Assembly: GCA_963843805.1 (NCBI GenBank) | Contig: CAWJLY010000003.1 | Span: 62,001 to 126,000 of the forward strand | DNA: 64,000 nt | Direction of reading: 5' to 3' | Origin: Ideonella_A sp963843805 | Lineage (GTDB): Bacteria; Pseudomonadota; Gammaproteobacteria; Burkholderiales; Burkholderiaceae_C | Shown: positions 9,667-19,329 of the stretch, in pieces | How the letters are laid out: each line of letters begins with the position of its first letter | Numbering within the stretch: the first letter of the stretch is position 1 | The notes under the pieces: generated by a model | The model's input: only the letters and a program-made list of their open reading frames with translations | The model's database searches: none | Told to the model about the DNA's origin: nothing | Program-made: the position numbers and the translations under genes

Positions 9667-10448
9667 CCGCCGCCGAGTCGACTGCGGCGGTCAGCGCCGA
9701 ATGGCAGGCGGTATACCTGTCGTCCATTCAGATCCTCGGTCCGTTGCGACTGGCGATCAGCGCTGGCAGGTGGACAGCGGTCGTCGGCCCCAATGGTGCC
9801 GGCAAATCGACCCTGTTGCGGGCCTTGGCCGGCTTGCAGGCGACCGAGGGTCAGGTCTTGCTGCACGGCCGCAAGCTCACCGATTGGCCAGCTGCCGAAC
9901 GGGCCCGCAAGCTGGCCTGGATGGGGCAAAGCGAAGGTTTTGCCGATGGGCTGACCGCTCATGAAGTCGTCATGCTCGGGCGCCTGCCGCACCGTGGCTG
10001 GCTGGCGCCACCCGCGGCATCGGATCTGGCGGCGGTCGAGCGGGCGATGCAGCAGACGCAATGCTGGCAGTGGCGCGGTCGGGCGCTCGCCACCTTGTCG
10101 GGCGGCGAGCGGCAGCGGGTCCTGCTGGCCCGTGCGCTGGCTGTGCAGGCCGGCGTGTTGCTTCTTGATGAGCCGCTGAGTCATCTGGATCCACCCCACC
10201 AGGCCGACTGGATCACGCTGGTGCATGGTCAGGTGAAAGCAGGCGTCACCGTGGTCAGCGTGCTGCACGAGCTGAACATTGCACTGCAGGCCGATTGCCT
10301 GATCGTGATGGCCGCGGGCCAGGTCAGGCATCAAGGCTCGCCCGAAGACGCGGCAACCCGGGACGCGCTGCAAGCGGTGTTCGATCAACGCCTGCGTTTT
10401 CTACAGGTCGAGGAACAGTGGTTGGTGTTGCCGAGGGCGCCGGATTGA
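9663..10448 (+). CDS. btuD: Cobalamin ABC transporter ATP-binding protein
   Basis: ATPase subunit driving BtuC. Walker A is GPNGAGKST, the signature is LSGGERQR, Walker B is VLLLDEPLSHLD, and the H-loop lies in SVLHELNIAL. I chose the GTG at 9663 because it overlaps the btuC stop (GTGA); the frame remains open upstream to an ATG at 9624, which would overlap btuC by 43 bases and add residues not typical of the family. About 261 residues. It is the last gene of the B12 uptake operon; the next gene is convergent, with only 16 bases between the stops. Confidence 0.93.
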   Translation: MTAAESTAAVSAEWQAVYLSSIQILGPLRLAISAGRWTAVVGPNGAGKSTLLRALAGLQATEGQVLLHGRKLTDWPAAERARKLAWMGQSEGFADGLTAHEVVMLGRLPHRGWLAPPAASDLAAVERAMQQTQCWQWRGRALATLSGGERQRVLLARALAVQAGVLLLDEPLSHLDPPHQADWITLVHGQVKAGVTVVSVLHELNIALQADCLIVMAAGQVRHQGSPEDAATRDALQAVFDQRLRFLQVEEQWLVLPRAPD

Positions 10449-10464
10449 ACTGGCGCAGGCGTGT

Positions 10465-11598
10465 TCAGCGATTGGTTGCATCGGTCTGCAGACAAACCAC
10501 CGCCATTGCTGGAACCGCCTGGCCGGCCTCGACGCGAACATTGAAGTCCACGCACTGCGCGATCTGCAATCCGGCAGCGGCCAGTGCAGCGTCGACATGG
10601 CGGCGCTGGTGGGCGTAGCGGCCATTGGCTTGCAGGATCAGCGCCGCGTCCGCTTGATCGGCGAGCGTTTCAACCGTGAAGGCGAACCAGCCGCTGCCGC
10701 GCAGCGCGCCCGCGGCTGCGGCGGCCAGATCGAACAGGTCACCGACATAGATCAGGGTGTCGGCGCAGATCAGGCCGTCGAAAGAAGCCTCGTTTCGGCG
10801 CAGGAAGCTGACCAGTTCGACCTGCAGCAATTCGTCGTAGATCGCCCGTTTGCGTGCCTGCGCCAGCATGCCGGCCGACAGGTCGCAGCCGACCAGACGT
10901 GCAGCCCAGGGTCGAACCAGAACGCCGCACAAGCCGGTGCCGCAACCCAGGTCGGCAATCGCCAGTCGCGCTTGCGGCACTGGCAGCAGCTGCCGTACAC
11001 AACTCAGCAGCTGTTGGGGGGCCTGGTACTGCAAGCTCAGCAGATGGCGATCGAATTGGTCGGCGTCGCGGTCGAACACCGTACTCAGATAGGCGTCACT
11101 GGCGCGAGCCGGTGGCAACTCACCGTTGCAGGCCGCGAGGTGGTGCAGCAAGATCGGATTGCCAGCATCCACCTGCAGCGCGCGCCGGTAAAGCTGCGCC
11201 GCCTCGTTGATCCGTCCCTGCCTGCACTGGGTGGCAGCCAGATTGCCGAGCGCTTCGCCGAAATCCGGCTGACGCAGCAGACACTCCTGGTACGCCTGTT
11301 CAGCCTGCTCGAAGCGATGCAAGGCGAACAGGATATTGCCGAGGTTGTTCCACGGTCCCGGTTCGGCCGGCAGGCTCTCGATGGCGCGGCGGACCAGGGC
11401 CAGGCCCTTTTCGCTGTCGCCCTGCCGATGCCGTAGCACGCCGAGAAAATGCAGGGCGTCGGCCTGTTGCGGCCACCGACTCAGGATCGCCTGCAGAGTC
11501 TGGGCGGCACGAGCATCCTGCCCGCTTTGCAGCAGAGCCACGGCGCGGGCGAGCATTTGCTTCTGGGCCAGTCTGGCGGCAGGGGCGGCGGATCCCAT
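10465..11598 (-). CDS. TPR-repeat SAM-dependent methyltransferase
   Basis: A 377-residue protein. Residues of about 15-165 form tetratricopeptide repeats (QADALHFLGVLRHRQGD, GPWNNLGNILFALHRFEQA, GEALGNLAATQCRQGRINEA). Residues of about 200-370 form a class I methyltransferase with motif I LAIADLGCGTGLCG and LVGCDLSAGMLAQARKR. TPR-methyltransferase fusions of this kind occur in proteobacteria, but their substrates are mostly unknown. It starts 4 bases after the stop of the B12-binding radical SAM gene on the same strand, so the two are probably co-translated. It could methylate a product of, or a partner in, that reaction. The frame is intact. Confidence 0.85.
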   Translation of the reverse strand: MGSAAPAARLAQKQMLARAVALLQSGQDARAAQTLQAILSRWPQQADALHFLGVLRHRQGDSEKGLALVRRAIESLPAEPGPWNNLGNILFALHRFEQAEQAYQECLLRQPDFGEALGNLAATQCRQGRINEAAQLYRRALQVDAGNPILLHHLAACNGELPPARASDAYLSTVFDRDADQFDRHLLSLQYQAPQQLLSCVRQLLPVPQARLAIADLGCGTGLCGVLVRPWAARLVGCDLSAGMLAQARKRAIYDELLQVELVSFLRRNEASFDGLICADTLIYVGDLFDLAAAAAGALRGSGWFAFTVETLADQADAALILQANGRYAHQRRHVDAALAAAGLQIAQCVDFNVRVEAGQAVPAMAVVCLQTDATNR

Positions 11599-11602
11599 GA
11601 CC

Positions 11603-13545
11603 TCAGGCCGTCAGCTCAAGCGCGCGCGCGATACTCGAACGTGGCACTGTCGGCCGCGGCACCTTGAACGGGAACCAGCGCCGCACGTCGTCTTCGAGGC
11701 CGATGCCGTGCATGTAGTTGTAGAGCGCCTTCTTCAGCACCAGGCCCAAGGCATCGTGATCGACGCCGCTCGGATCGATGAAGGCGATGTCGTTCTTTGC
11801 AAAGCGACCGGTCGGCAGCGCCTGCAGCTCGACGCCATAGTCGTGCGGGTGCAGGCCGACCGGCGAATGCACGGTGCAGGCAAAGCGGTGGAAGAAGCCG
11901 CTGTGGATGCAGCCGTTGGCAAACAGCTGCCGCACGTATTCGAGGGCGTCGACGGTGTCCTGCACCGTCTGTGTCGGAAAGCCGTACATCAGGTAGGCAT
12001 GCACCAGGATGCCTGCGTCGGAAAAGGCCTTGGTGACGCGGGCCACCTGGTCGACCGAAACGCCTTTTTTCATCAGCTTGCAGCAGGCGGTCGGACGCCA
12101 CCTCCAGCCCGCCTGAGATCGCGATGCAGCCACTGTCGGCGAGCAGGCTGGCACAACTCGGGCGTGAACGATTTTTCGAAGCGGATATTGCCCCACCACG
12201 AGACCGCCATCTCGCGGCGTCTGATCTCGACGGCGAGCGCCTTCAGCGATTTCGGCGGTGCGGCCTCGTCGACGAAGTGGAAGCCGCTCTGGCCGGTCTC
12301 GTCGATGATCGCCTGCATGCGATCGGCCAGCACTTCGGACGACGCGGCGTCGTAGCGCGAGATGTAGTCGAGGCTGACATCGCAGAAGCTGCATTTCTTC
12401 CAGTAGCAGCCATGGGCGACCGTCAGCTTGTTCCAGCGGCCGTCGCTCCACAGCCGGTTCATCGGGTTGAGCATGTCGAGCAGCGACAGGTAACGATCGA
12501 GCGGCAGCCCGTCCCAGGTTGGCGTGCCGATTTCATCGAAGGCGATGTCGGGCTCGATCCAGTTCCGATAATCGCACCGTCGCTTGCCCGGGATCGCGCA
12601 CGAAGGTGCGCACCAGCCGCTGCGCGCGAGCGTTTGCCCTGCAGATGCTCGAGCAGCGCCAGCAACGGCCGTTCGCCGGCGTCCAGCGTGACGAAATCGA
12701 AGTAGTCGAAGACGCGCGGCTCGGCCAGTTCACGCAACTCGGTATTGACGAAGCCGCCACCCAGCACGGTGACGATCGACGCATCGATCGCCTTGATCGC
12801 CTGGGCAATGCGGAATGCCGAGTAGACCGCGCCGGGAAATGGCACCGAGAGCAGCACAATGGTCGGCTGATGGCGCGCCAATGCCTGTTCAGTCAACTGT
12901 TGCAGGCATTCGTCGATCAGGTTCGGCGGGGCCGCCAGTGCATCGGCCAGCGGATCGAAACTGGCCTGGCTTTGCGCCAGCTTCTCGGCATAACGAACGA
13001 ACTCGAAACGCGGATCGATGGCGTCGCGCAAGACATCGGCCAGATCGTTCAAGTACAAGGTTGCGAGGTGGCGCGCGCGGTCCTGCAAACCCAGCGCGCC
13101 GAAGGCCCACGCCAGCGGGTCGCCGCCGTCGTCGTCGACATAGGCCTCGAGACTGTCGAAGCGCTGGCCTTCGGGGAGGAACTCCCGGGTATTGATGCGG
13201 TGCGCCAGCGTCGGATCGCGGCCTTGCAGAAAAGCGATCACCGGACCGATGCTCGAACGATAGGCGGCGTAGTGCGCGGCGAACGCCACCACCGGGGCGC
13301 TGCGCTCGGCTGGGTGCAATGCGGTCGACGCAGGCCTTGACGAGGTCCAGCCCGTCGCTCGACAACAGCCGCAGCACCAGCGCCAGCGCCAGATCCTCCT
13401 GCACCGCATCGAAGCCGCGCGAGCGCAGGAAGCCGGTCAGGTAGGCGGTCGACGGGTAGGGCGTATTGAGCTGCGTCATCGGCGGAATGATCGACAACAC
13501 GCGCAGAGATCGCGGCATGGAAACAGGGCTCGTCGTGACGTGCAC
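11603..13545 (-). CDS. B12-binding domain radical SAM protein, frameshifted
   Basis: About 640 residues after frame repair. The N-terminus (MPRSLRVLSIIPPMTQLNTP, PSTAYLTGFLRSRGFDA) and a Rossmann-like segment (PTIVLLSVPFPGAVYSAFRI, IVTVLGGGFVNTEL) correspond to the cobalamin-binding-like half; I do not see the DxHxxG motif. The radical SAM half carries VAHGCYWKKCSFCDVS, a CX4CX2C cluster motif, then GFHFVDEAAPP and WWGNIRFEK. The frame changes near 13325, 12640, 12560, 12150 and 12060. The start could be 13545 or 13518. Substrate unknown. The B12 uptake operon lies next door and a TPR-methyltransferase follows after 4 bases. Confidence 0.85.
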
Positions 13546-13588
13546 GGTCAGCCGATTGTCAGCGATGCCGGCACCGACAACTGCCAGC

Positions 13589-14851
13589 TCAGAAGGCGAT
13601 CAGCTTGACCTTGACACCGCGCGACGCCAGCGAGCCCTGCGCCCGCTGCGCCGACTGCCGGTCGGCAAACGGCCAGATCACCACTCGCCATTGGGCACCG
13701 GTGCGCATCAGCTCAGCATGTGCGCCGGCTGGCTGGGGCTCGGTCGGCAGGTCGAGCAAGCTCATCCGAAGCATCGAGCCGACGCGGCTCCGTGTCGGCT
13801 CGGCCGCCAGGGCGAACACCTCGGAGGGCGTGCTGGTGGCCGTTGCCGCTGGCGCTGTCGAGGCTGCTGGCGGCGCGCTGCTGCGCATCGTTGCCGGCTT
13901 GGCGTGTCTCGGCCGCGATGGGGCTTCTGGCTCGACTGACGGCTGGGGGGTTGAGTGCGTCACCGACTCATCGAGCGCAACGGATTGACCGATGGCTGGC
14001 AGCTCAGTCCTGCCTTCGACCATTGCAGGCGCCGCCAGGTTGCTGTTCTCCACCGCGCTGGCCGCGGCGGCAGCCGTAGCCGCAACTTGAACGGCAACAG
14101 CGCCCGGCGCGTCGAGCGGCACCGATGCCGGCTGCACCGGCGGGGCAGCCGCACGCGCCGCGAGCGGCGCGCCGGTGGCGTTGGCGGCGAGCGCCAGGGG
14201 TTCACCCCTGTCGATTGGCGACAAGGCTGACCACGCCAAGGCCAACGTGCCGGCAACCACCGTTGTGCACAGAAGGGCGAGCAACCCGGACAGGCGGCGC
14301 CGGCTCCACAGACGAGGTCCGACGATGGCCGGCTTTGCACCATGGCCAACCAATATGCGAAGCCGCGTCGAACCGACCTCGATGGCTGCGGTGCGAAGGT
14401 AGCGCGTGCAGCGGGCAGTGGACGCCTCGGCGGCTGCGGGAGGAATATCGCGTTGTGGCCAATCGGCGCTGCCCGGGCGTTGCAACTCGCCATGTCGTCG
14501 CGCAAACTTTGCCACCAGACGCGGTTGCAACGGGGCGATGAAGTCCTCGTCGAACAGCGCATCCGCGGCTGGTTTGCGGCCGATTCGAAATTGCCCGCAT
14601 AGACCATGCAATCGACGTTTGATCTCGACCAGCGCAGTGCCGATGTGGCCGCCGACAAGAGGTCCTGCAGCCGCCGACGGTGATTCGTCACCTGCAGCAG
14701 GTGGCGCCGCTGCAAACGGCAATGCGACAACGCCGATCCCGCTGACCTGTGCCGGTGTGATCCGCCGGGTCAGTGCATTCCTGTTGTGCCAGGCAACGAT
14801 GCGATCGATCAGATCGGCATCGTGGGATCGATCCGGTGTCGGGTGGTCCAT
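13589..14851 (-). CDS. Membrane protein with Ala/Pro-rich linker and SPOR-like C-terminus
   Basis: About 420 residues, frame intact. The N-terminal 190 residues are cytoplasmic (DLIDRIVAWHNRNALTRRI), followed by one transmembrane helix LSGLLALLCTTVVAGTLALA, a long Ala/Pro/Thr-rich periplasmic linker of about 150 residues, and a C-terminal segment of about 40 residues, QWRVVIWPFADRQSAQRAQG to SRGVKVKLIAF, which resembles the end of a SPOR peptidoglycan-binding domain. The topology recalls divisome or envelope proteins, but I do not recognise the family and infer no specific function. An upstream GTG at 14869 in the same frame is an alternative start. Confidence 0.6.
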   Translation of the reverse strand: MDHPTPDRSHDADLIDRIVAWHNRNALTRRITPAQVSGIGVVALPFAAAPPAAGDESPSAAAGPLVGGHIGTALVEIKRRLHGLCGQFRIGRKPAADALFDEDFIAPLQPRLVAKFARRHGELQRPGSADWPQRDIPPAAAEASTARCTRYLRTAAIEVGSTRLRILVGHGAKPAIVGPRLWSRRRLSGLLALLCTTVVAGTLALAWSALSPIDRGEPLALAANATGAPLAARAAAPPVQPASVPLDAPGAVAVQVAATAAAAASAVENSNLAAPAMVEGRTELPAIGQSVALDESVTHSTPQPSVEPEAPSRPRHAKPATMRSSAPPAASTAPAATATSTPSEVFALAAEPTRSRVGSMLRMSLLDLPTEPQPAGAHAELMRTGAQWRVVIWPFADRQSAQRAQGSLASRGVKVKLIAF

Positions 14852-14937
14852 TCGCGCTTGCGGTATCACCCCCTCTTATCGGACGACGGCGCCAGGAGTT
14901 GAGCCGGGATTTCCCCTGTCTGGCAGCGCGATTCCGA

Positions 14938-15619
14938 TCAGCTTTTTTCGACGGCAAACAGGTCCCGGGGAGGGCCATTGACGCTGCCGAATACCTTGCG
15001 ACCGTAATCGCACCAGCGGGCCACCGCGCAGACTCCACACAGCGGTTTTCTCGCCTGGCAGACATAGCGTCCGTGCAGGATCAGCCAGTGATGCGCGTCG
15101 ACCCGATACGCAGCCGGCACACGATCCAGCAGCTTCAGTTCAACCTCGAGCGGATTTCGACCGGGCGCCAGCCCGGTGCGGTTGCTGACCCTGAAGATGT
15201 GCGTGTCGACAGCCATCGTCGCTTCGCCGAAAGCGACGTTGAGCACCACATTGGCGGTCTTGCGACCGACACCGGGCAAGGCCTCGAGTTCAGCGCGGGT
15301 GCGCGGAACCTGTCCCTCGTGCTGTTCGACCAGGATCTCGCAGGTGCGGTACAGGTTCTTCGCCTTGTTGCGGTACAGGCCGATCGTCCTCAGGGCCTCG
15401 GTCAGGGCTGGCAGGCCGAGCGCCAGTATCCTGCGCGGCGTGTCCGGCACGTGCAAACAAGCGACGCGTCGCCTTGTTGACCCCGGCGTCGGTAGCCTGC
15501 GCCGACAGCAGCACCGCAGCCAGCAGCTCGAAAACATTGCTGAACTCGAGTTCGGTTTCGGGATTCGGATTGATCGCCTTCAGCGTGGCAAAGAATGGCT
15601 CGATATCGGCGCGTTTCAT
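14938..15619 (-). CDS. nth: Endonuclease III (DNA glycosylase/AP lyase)
   Basis: Removes oxidised pyrimidines in base excision repair. The start MKRADIEPFFATLKA is followed by ELLAAVLLSAQATDAGVNKAT; the helix-hairpin-helix LPGVGRKTANVVLN contains the catalytic lysine and AVDTHIFRVSNR the catalytic aspartate. The 4Fe-4S ligands appear as C-X6-C-X2-C-X5-C in CQARKPLCGVCAVARWC. One frame change near 15475 separates the N-terminal 45 residues from the rest. It lies 16 bases after rnfB on the same strand, so the two are probably co-transcribed. Confidence 0.95.
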
Positions 15620-15635
15620 CGGTGTCGCGCGCCGC

Positions 15636-16302
15636 TCAACCGGCGCGCCGCGAACGCGCCTTTGCCAGTGCGGCTGCAATCGCCTGCTGGCGGGTTTGTG
15701 CGTCGACACCTGCGGACCCGGGCGGCCGGCTTGCCGCCTGCGTGGCCAGGCGTGCCGATTCAGCCTGTTCGAGGCGGTGGATGCGCTCGCTGCGTTGCCG
15801 ATAAAGGCGTCGCGATTGATCAGCCTGCTGCTGGCTCCAGGCATCCCAGCCGCTGGCGCCGGGCGTCGCGATGTCGAGGTGGATGCAATCGACCGGACAC
15901 GCTGGCAAGCACAGTTCGCAGCCGGTGCAAAGGGATTCGACGATGGTGTGCATCTGTTTGGCCGCGCCGACGATGCAGTCGACCGGACAGGCCGTGATGC
16001 ACAAGGTGCAACCGATGCACGCTGCCTCGTCGATCCAGGCCAGGCTGCGAGGGCATTCCTGCCCACACGATGGGTCGAGGGGCAGGGGTTCCCGGCCGGT
16101 CAGCTCGGCCAGGCGGGTAATTCCCTGCTGCGCCGCCCGGTGGACAGCGGTTGATCGGCGCGCCATCCACGATGGCCTGGGCATACCGCTGGCAGTCGGG
16201 CTCACCGCATCGGGTGCACTGGGTCTGCGGCAACGCTGCGTCGATACGGGCAACCGCTGGGGTGCAGTCGGCGACGGTCGGCGGCAACGCTCCCCGTCGC
16301 AT
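15636..16302 (-). CDS. rnfB: RnfB-type ferredoxin (electron transport complex subunit B)
   Basis: Iron-sulfur protein of the RnfB/RsxB family. The N-terminal 4Fe-4S motif is CTRCGEPDCQRYAQAI followed by NRCPPGG, and two classical ferredoxin clusters follow: CIGCTLCITACPVDC and CTGCELCLPACPVDC. The C-terminal 60 residues are basic and helical (RSERIHRLEQAESARL). One frame change near 16145 follows the NRCPPGG motif. No other rnf genes are present in the window, so this looks like the stand-alone RnfB found beside nth in many betaproteobacteria, perhaps maintaining an FeS or redox partner, rather than part of a complete Na+/H+ pumping complex. Confidence 0.9.
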
Positions 16303-16319
16303 GCTGTCGATCGGACCGC

Positions 16320-17791
16320 TTACGCAGCCCGCGATTTGCGAGTGGCCTTAACGGCTGGCCTGGCTGCAGCACCCTTGCGAGGTGTCGGCAGCTTGGCCAC
16401 CGGAATGGGCTTGGTGACTCCGGCAGGACTGCCTGCCAAGCTGGTGCGGCTGATCGCTTTTCGGGCCACCTGCGGGTCGACGGTGTGCAGCGGACTGTCG
16501 GCGCTTGCCAAGACAGCGGCGGCTGGCTGCCGCTGTTGGGACGCCGCCTGTTCATAGGTGGCAATGAACGTACGGACCTCCGGATAAACCTTCTCGCGCC
16601 AGCGGCGGCCCGAGAAGATGCCGTAGTGCCCGGCACCTTCGACGTCGTAATGGAACTGGTTCTGCTTCGGTGATGCCGGTACACAGGCCGTGCGCCGCAC
16701 GGGTCTGGCCAGCGCCGGAAATATCGTCGAGCTCGCCTTCGATCGTCAGCAGCGCCGTATCCTTGATGTCCTGCGGCCGCACCAGCTTGCCAGCCGACCT
16801 CCCAGGTGCCGTTGACCAGCGAAAAATCCTGGAACACGGTCTTGATCGTGTCGAGGTAATACTCGGCGGGCATGTCGAGCACCGCGTTGTATTCGTCGTA
16901 GAAATCGCGGTGGAAATCGACGCTGCCGTCGTCGCCGCGTATCAGGTCGAGAAAATAGTCGTAATGCGACTTCATGTGCCGGTCCGGATTCATCGAGATG
17001 AATCCGGTGTGCTGCAGAAAGCCTGGATAAACCCGCCGGCCGGCAGCCGGGATAGTTGACCGAGACGCGGTGGATGACGTTGTTCTCGAACCAATCGTGG
17101 CTCTTGTTCGTCGCCAGGTTGTTGACGGCGGTCGGGCACAGACGGGCGTCGATCGGCCCGCCCATCATCGTCATCGAGATCGGCGTGCGCTCGCCGGCGC
17201 TGGCCATCAGCGAGATCGCGGCCAGCACCGGCACGGTGGGCTGGCAGACCGAAACCACATGGACGTCCGGGCCGATGTGGCGGATGAAATCCTGCACGTA
17301 GTGCACATAGTCGTCGAGGTGGAACGGACCGGCTTCGAGCGGCACCATTCGGGCATCGGTCCAGTCGGTGATGAAGACCTTGTGATCGGCCAGCATCGCA
17401 CGCACCGTCTCGCGCAGCAGCGTGGAGTGATGGCCCGACAACGGTGCGACGATCAGCACGGTCGGTTGCGTTTTCATCAGTATCGAGCGCAGCGGCATCG
17501 TCGGTGAACCGCTTGAAGCGAAGCAGCCGGCAGAACGGCTTCGTCGACCGCCACCTGCTCTTGCACGGCGACATCGGTACCGGCCACGCGTGAGCTGCGG
17601 ATATTGAATTCGGGTTTTTCGTATTCCTTGGCCAGCCGGTTCAGCAGATCGAAACCGGCCGAGATCCGCGGCGAACCTGGCAGCGTGGCAAATGGCGACA
17701 GCTTGTTGCTGTACAGCTTGGCAGTGGCGCTGGCAAACTCTGCAAACGGGCTCAACAACGCACGCTGGGTTTCATACCACTGGTAAAGCAT
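16320..17791 (-). CDS. phaZ: Intracellular polyhydroxyalkanoate depolymerase, frameshifted
   Basis: Mobilises stored poly-3-hydroxybutyrate. It begins MLYQWYETQRALLSPF and ELSNKLSPF-like segments typical of PhaZ, then VLIVAPLSGHHSTLLR, VFITDWTDARMVP and DVHVVSVCQPTVPVLA, where the cysteine is the expected nucleophile of intracellular (PhaZ1-type) depolymerases. The C-terminus reads FHYDVEGAGHYGIFSGRRWR, with the catalytic-region histidine, and then a basic, proline-rich tail. At least five frame changes lie near 17550, 17455, 17040, 16795 and 16675. Its promoter carries a PhaR-type operator, and 17 bases separate it from rnfB downstream. Confidence 0.93.
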
Positions 17792-17853
17792 TCAGTCTCC
17801 TGTTGCCGGGTCGGTCGCCGAAGGCGGCGTCACGGCAAATTGTTCAGCTAGCG

Positions 17854-17882
17854 ATTATGCTGCACTGCAGCAAATTTGTCGA
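17854..17882 (-). promoter_or_regulatory. phaZ promoter with embedded PhaR-type operator
   Basis: On the minus strand TCGACA (17877-17882) and CATAAT (17854-17859) are separated by exactly 17 bases and form a good sigma-70 promoter. The spacer holds a perfect palindrome TGCTGCA-C-TGCAGCA (17858-17872, plus-strand reading) that includes CTGC-ACT-GCAG. PhaR of Paracoccus denitrificans is reported to bind CTGC-N3/4-GCAG sites, and a phaR gene is present at 21599-22187. Repression of phaZ by PhaR until PHB accumulates is the inferred logic. The start codon lies 63 bases downstream. Confidence 0.75.
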
Positions 17883-17981
17883 TCGCACGCCGCCGCGCGC
17901 CGGGGATCGGCGCGCCGGATCGCAATATTGCCATTGCGTCGCATCGACCAAGCCGCCATAAGCGGCAGTCTGCACCCACAT

Positions 17982-19184
17982 TCAACAGACCGCAGCGATC
18001 GCCTTGACGACCGCGTCGATGTTGTGTTGATTCACCGCAGCAAGGCAGATGCGACCCGAATCGAGCCCGTAAATGCCGAATTCCTTGCGCAGCCGCGTGC
18101 ATCTGGTCGCGGTTCAAGCCCGAATAGCTGAACATGCCTTTTTGCTGGGTGATGTGGTTCATCGAATCGACACCAGCCGCCTGCAGCCGCTCGACCATCA
18201 AGCTGCGCATCTGCTTGATGCGCATGCGCATCGGCGCTGAGCTCGCCCTCCCACAGCGTGCGCAATTCGGGCGTTCCGAGCACATGCGCCACAACCTGTG
18301 CCCCATGAGTGGGCGGGTTGGAATAGTTGGTCCGGATGACGATCTTCAGCTGGCTGAGGACACGCGCCGCTTCATCCTGGCTGGCGCAGACCACGCTCAG
18401 CGCACCGACCCGCTCCCCATAAAGCGAAAAACTCTTCGAGAAAGAGGTCGAGACGAAAAAATCGATGCCGGCTTCGAGAAACTGCCCGACGACTGCGCCG
18501 TCCTCCGCCAGGCCTTCGCCGAAGCCCTGGTAGGCCATGTCGAGGAAGGGCACCAGCCGCCTGGACTTGACCGTTGTCGATCACCTGTTGCCATTGTGAC
18601 GGCGTCAGGTCGTAGCCGGTCGGGTTGTGGCAGCAGGCATGCAGCACGACGATGGTGCCGGCCGCTGCCGCATCGAGGGTTGCCAGCATGGCGTCGAATT
18701 CGATGCCGCGCCGCGCTGCGTCGTAGTAGGGATAGGTCGACGACCTCGAATCCGGCCTCGGTAAACAGGCCGCGGTGGTTTTCCCAGCTCGGGTCGCTGA
18801 TCAGCACCTTCGCCGCTTGGATCCAGGTGGCGCAGGAAATCGGCACCGACCTTCAGGCCGCCGGTCCCGCCGAGTGCCTGGATGGTGGCGACCCGGCCAT
18901 CGGCCACTGCCACGCTGACGGCGCCGAAAACGAGCGCCTGGACCGCCTTGTCGTAGGCGGCAATGCCGTCCATCGGCAGATAGCCACGTGGTTTGGGCGG
19001 CTTCTGCAGTTGCCGTTCGGCTTCGCGCCACACACTTGAGCAGCGGCAGCTTGCCGTTTTCGTCGGTGTAGACGCCGATTCCGAGATTGACCTTGGCCGG
19101 GTTGGGGTCGGCATTGAACTGTTCGCTCAGGCCCAGGATCGGGTCGCGGGGGGCCATTTCGACAGCGGCGAAAAGCGATGCCAT
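17982..19184 (-). CDS. Aspartate/aromatic aminotransferase, frameshifted
   Basis: PLP-dependent class I aminotransferase of the AspC/TyrB group interconverting aspartate (or aromatic amino acids) and 2-oxo acids. It starts MASLFAAVEMAPRDPILGLS, continues KVNLGIGVYTDENGKLPLL, HACCHNPTGYDLT, VPFLDMAYQGFGEGL and STSFSKSFSLYGERVGALS, which contains the Schiff-base lysine, and ends AVNQHNIDAVVKAIAAVC. Six or seven frame changes occur, near 19035, 18825, 18735, 18555, 18235 and 18090. All motifs are present in order, so the gene was probably intact in the organism. It is divergent from uvrB, a common betaproteobacterial arrangement. Confidence 0.92.
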
Positions 19185-19329
19185 GGGGCAATCCTTCGGT
19201 GCGTGGGAGGCGGGTAAGCGCCGATTGCGATCGTCCGCCGCCTGTTTTGACCACCGGCGGCGGTTTCGGCTACTCTTTGCGGTTGCCCGCCACGCGGCGG
19301 GCCGAATCCAGCCCCATATTTTATCTGTC

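Noticed and set aside
15636..16302. A full Rnf electron transport complex
   Set aside because: Only the RnfB-like gene is present; the RnfH-like gene at 28.4 kb belongs to the ratA pair and no rnfACDGE is visible.
19185..19329. Possible LexA/SOS box before uvrB
   Set aside because: The best candidate, CTGTTTTGACC, lacks the ACAG half-site; not supported.
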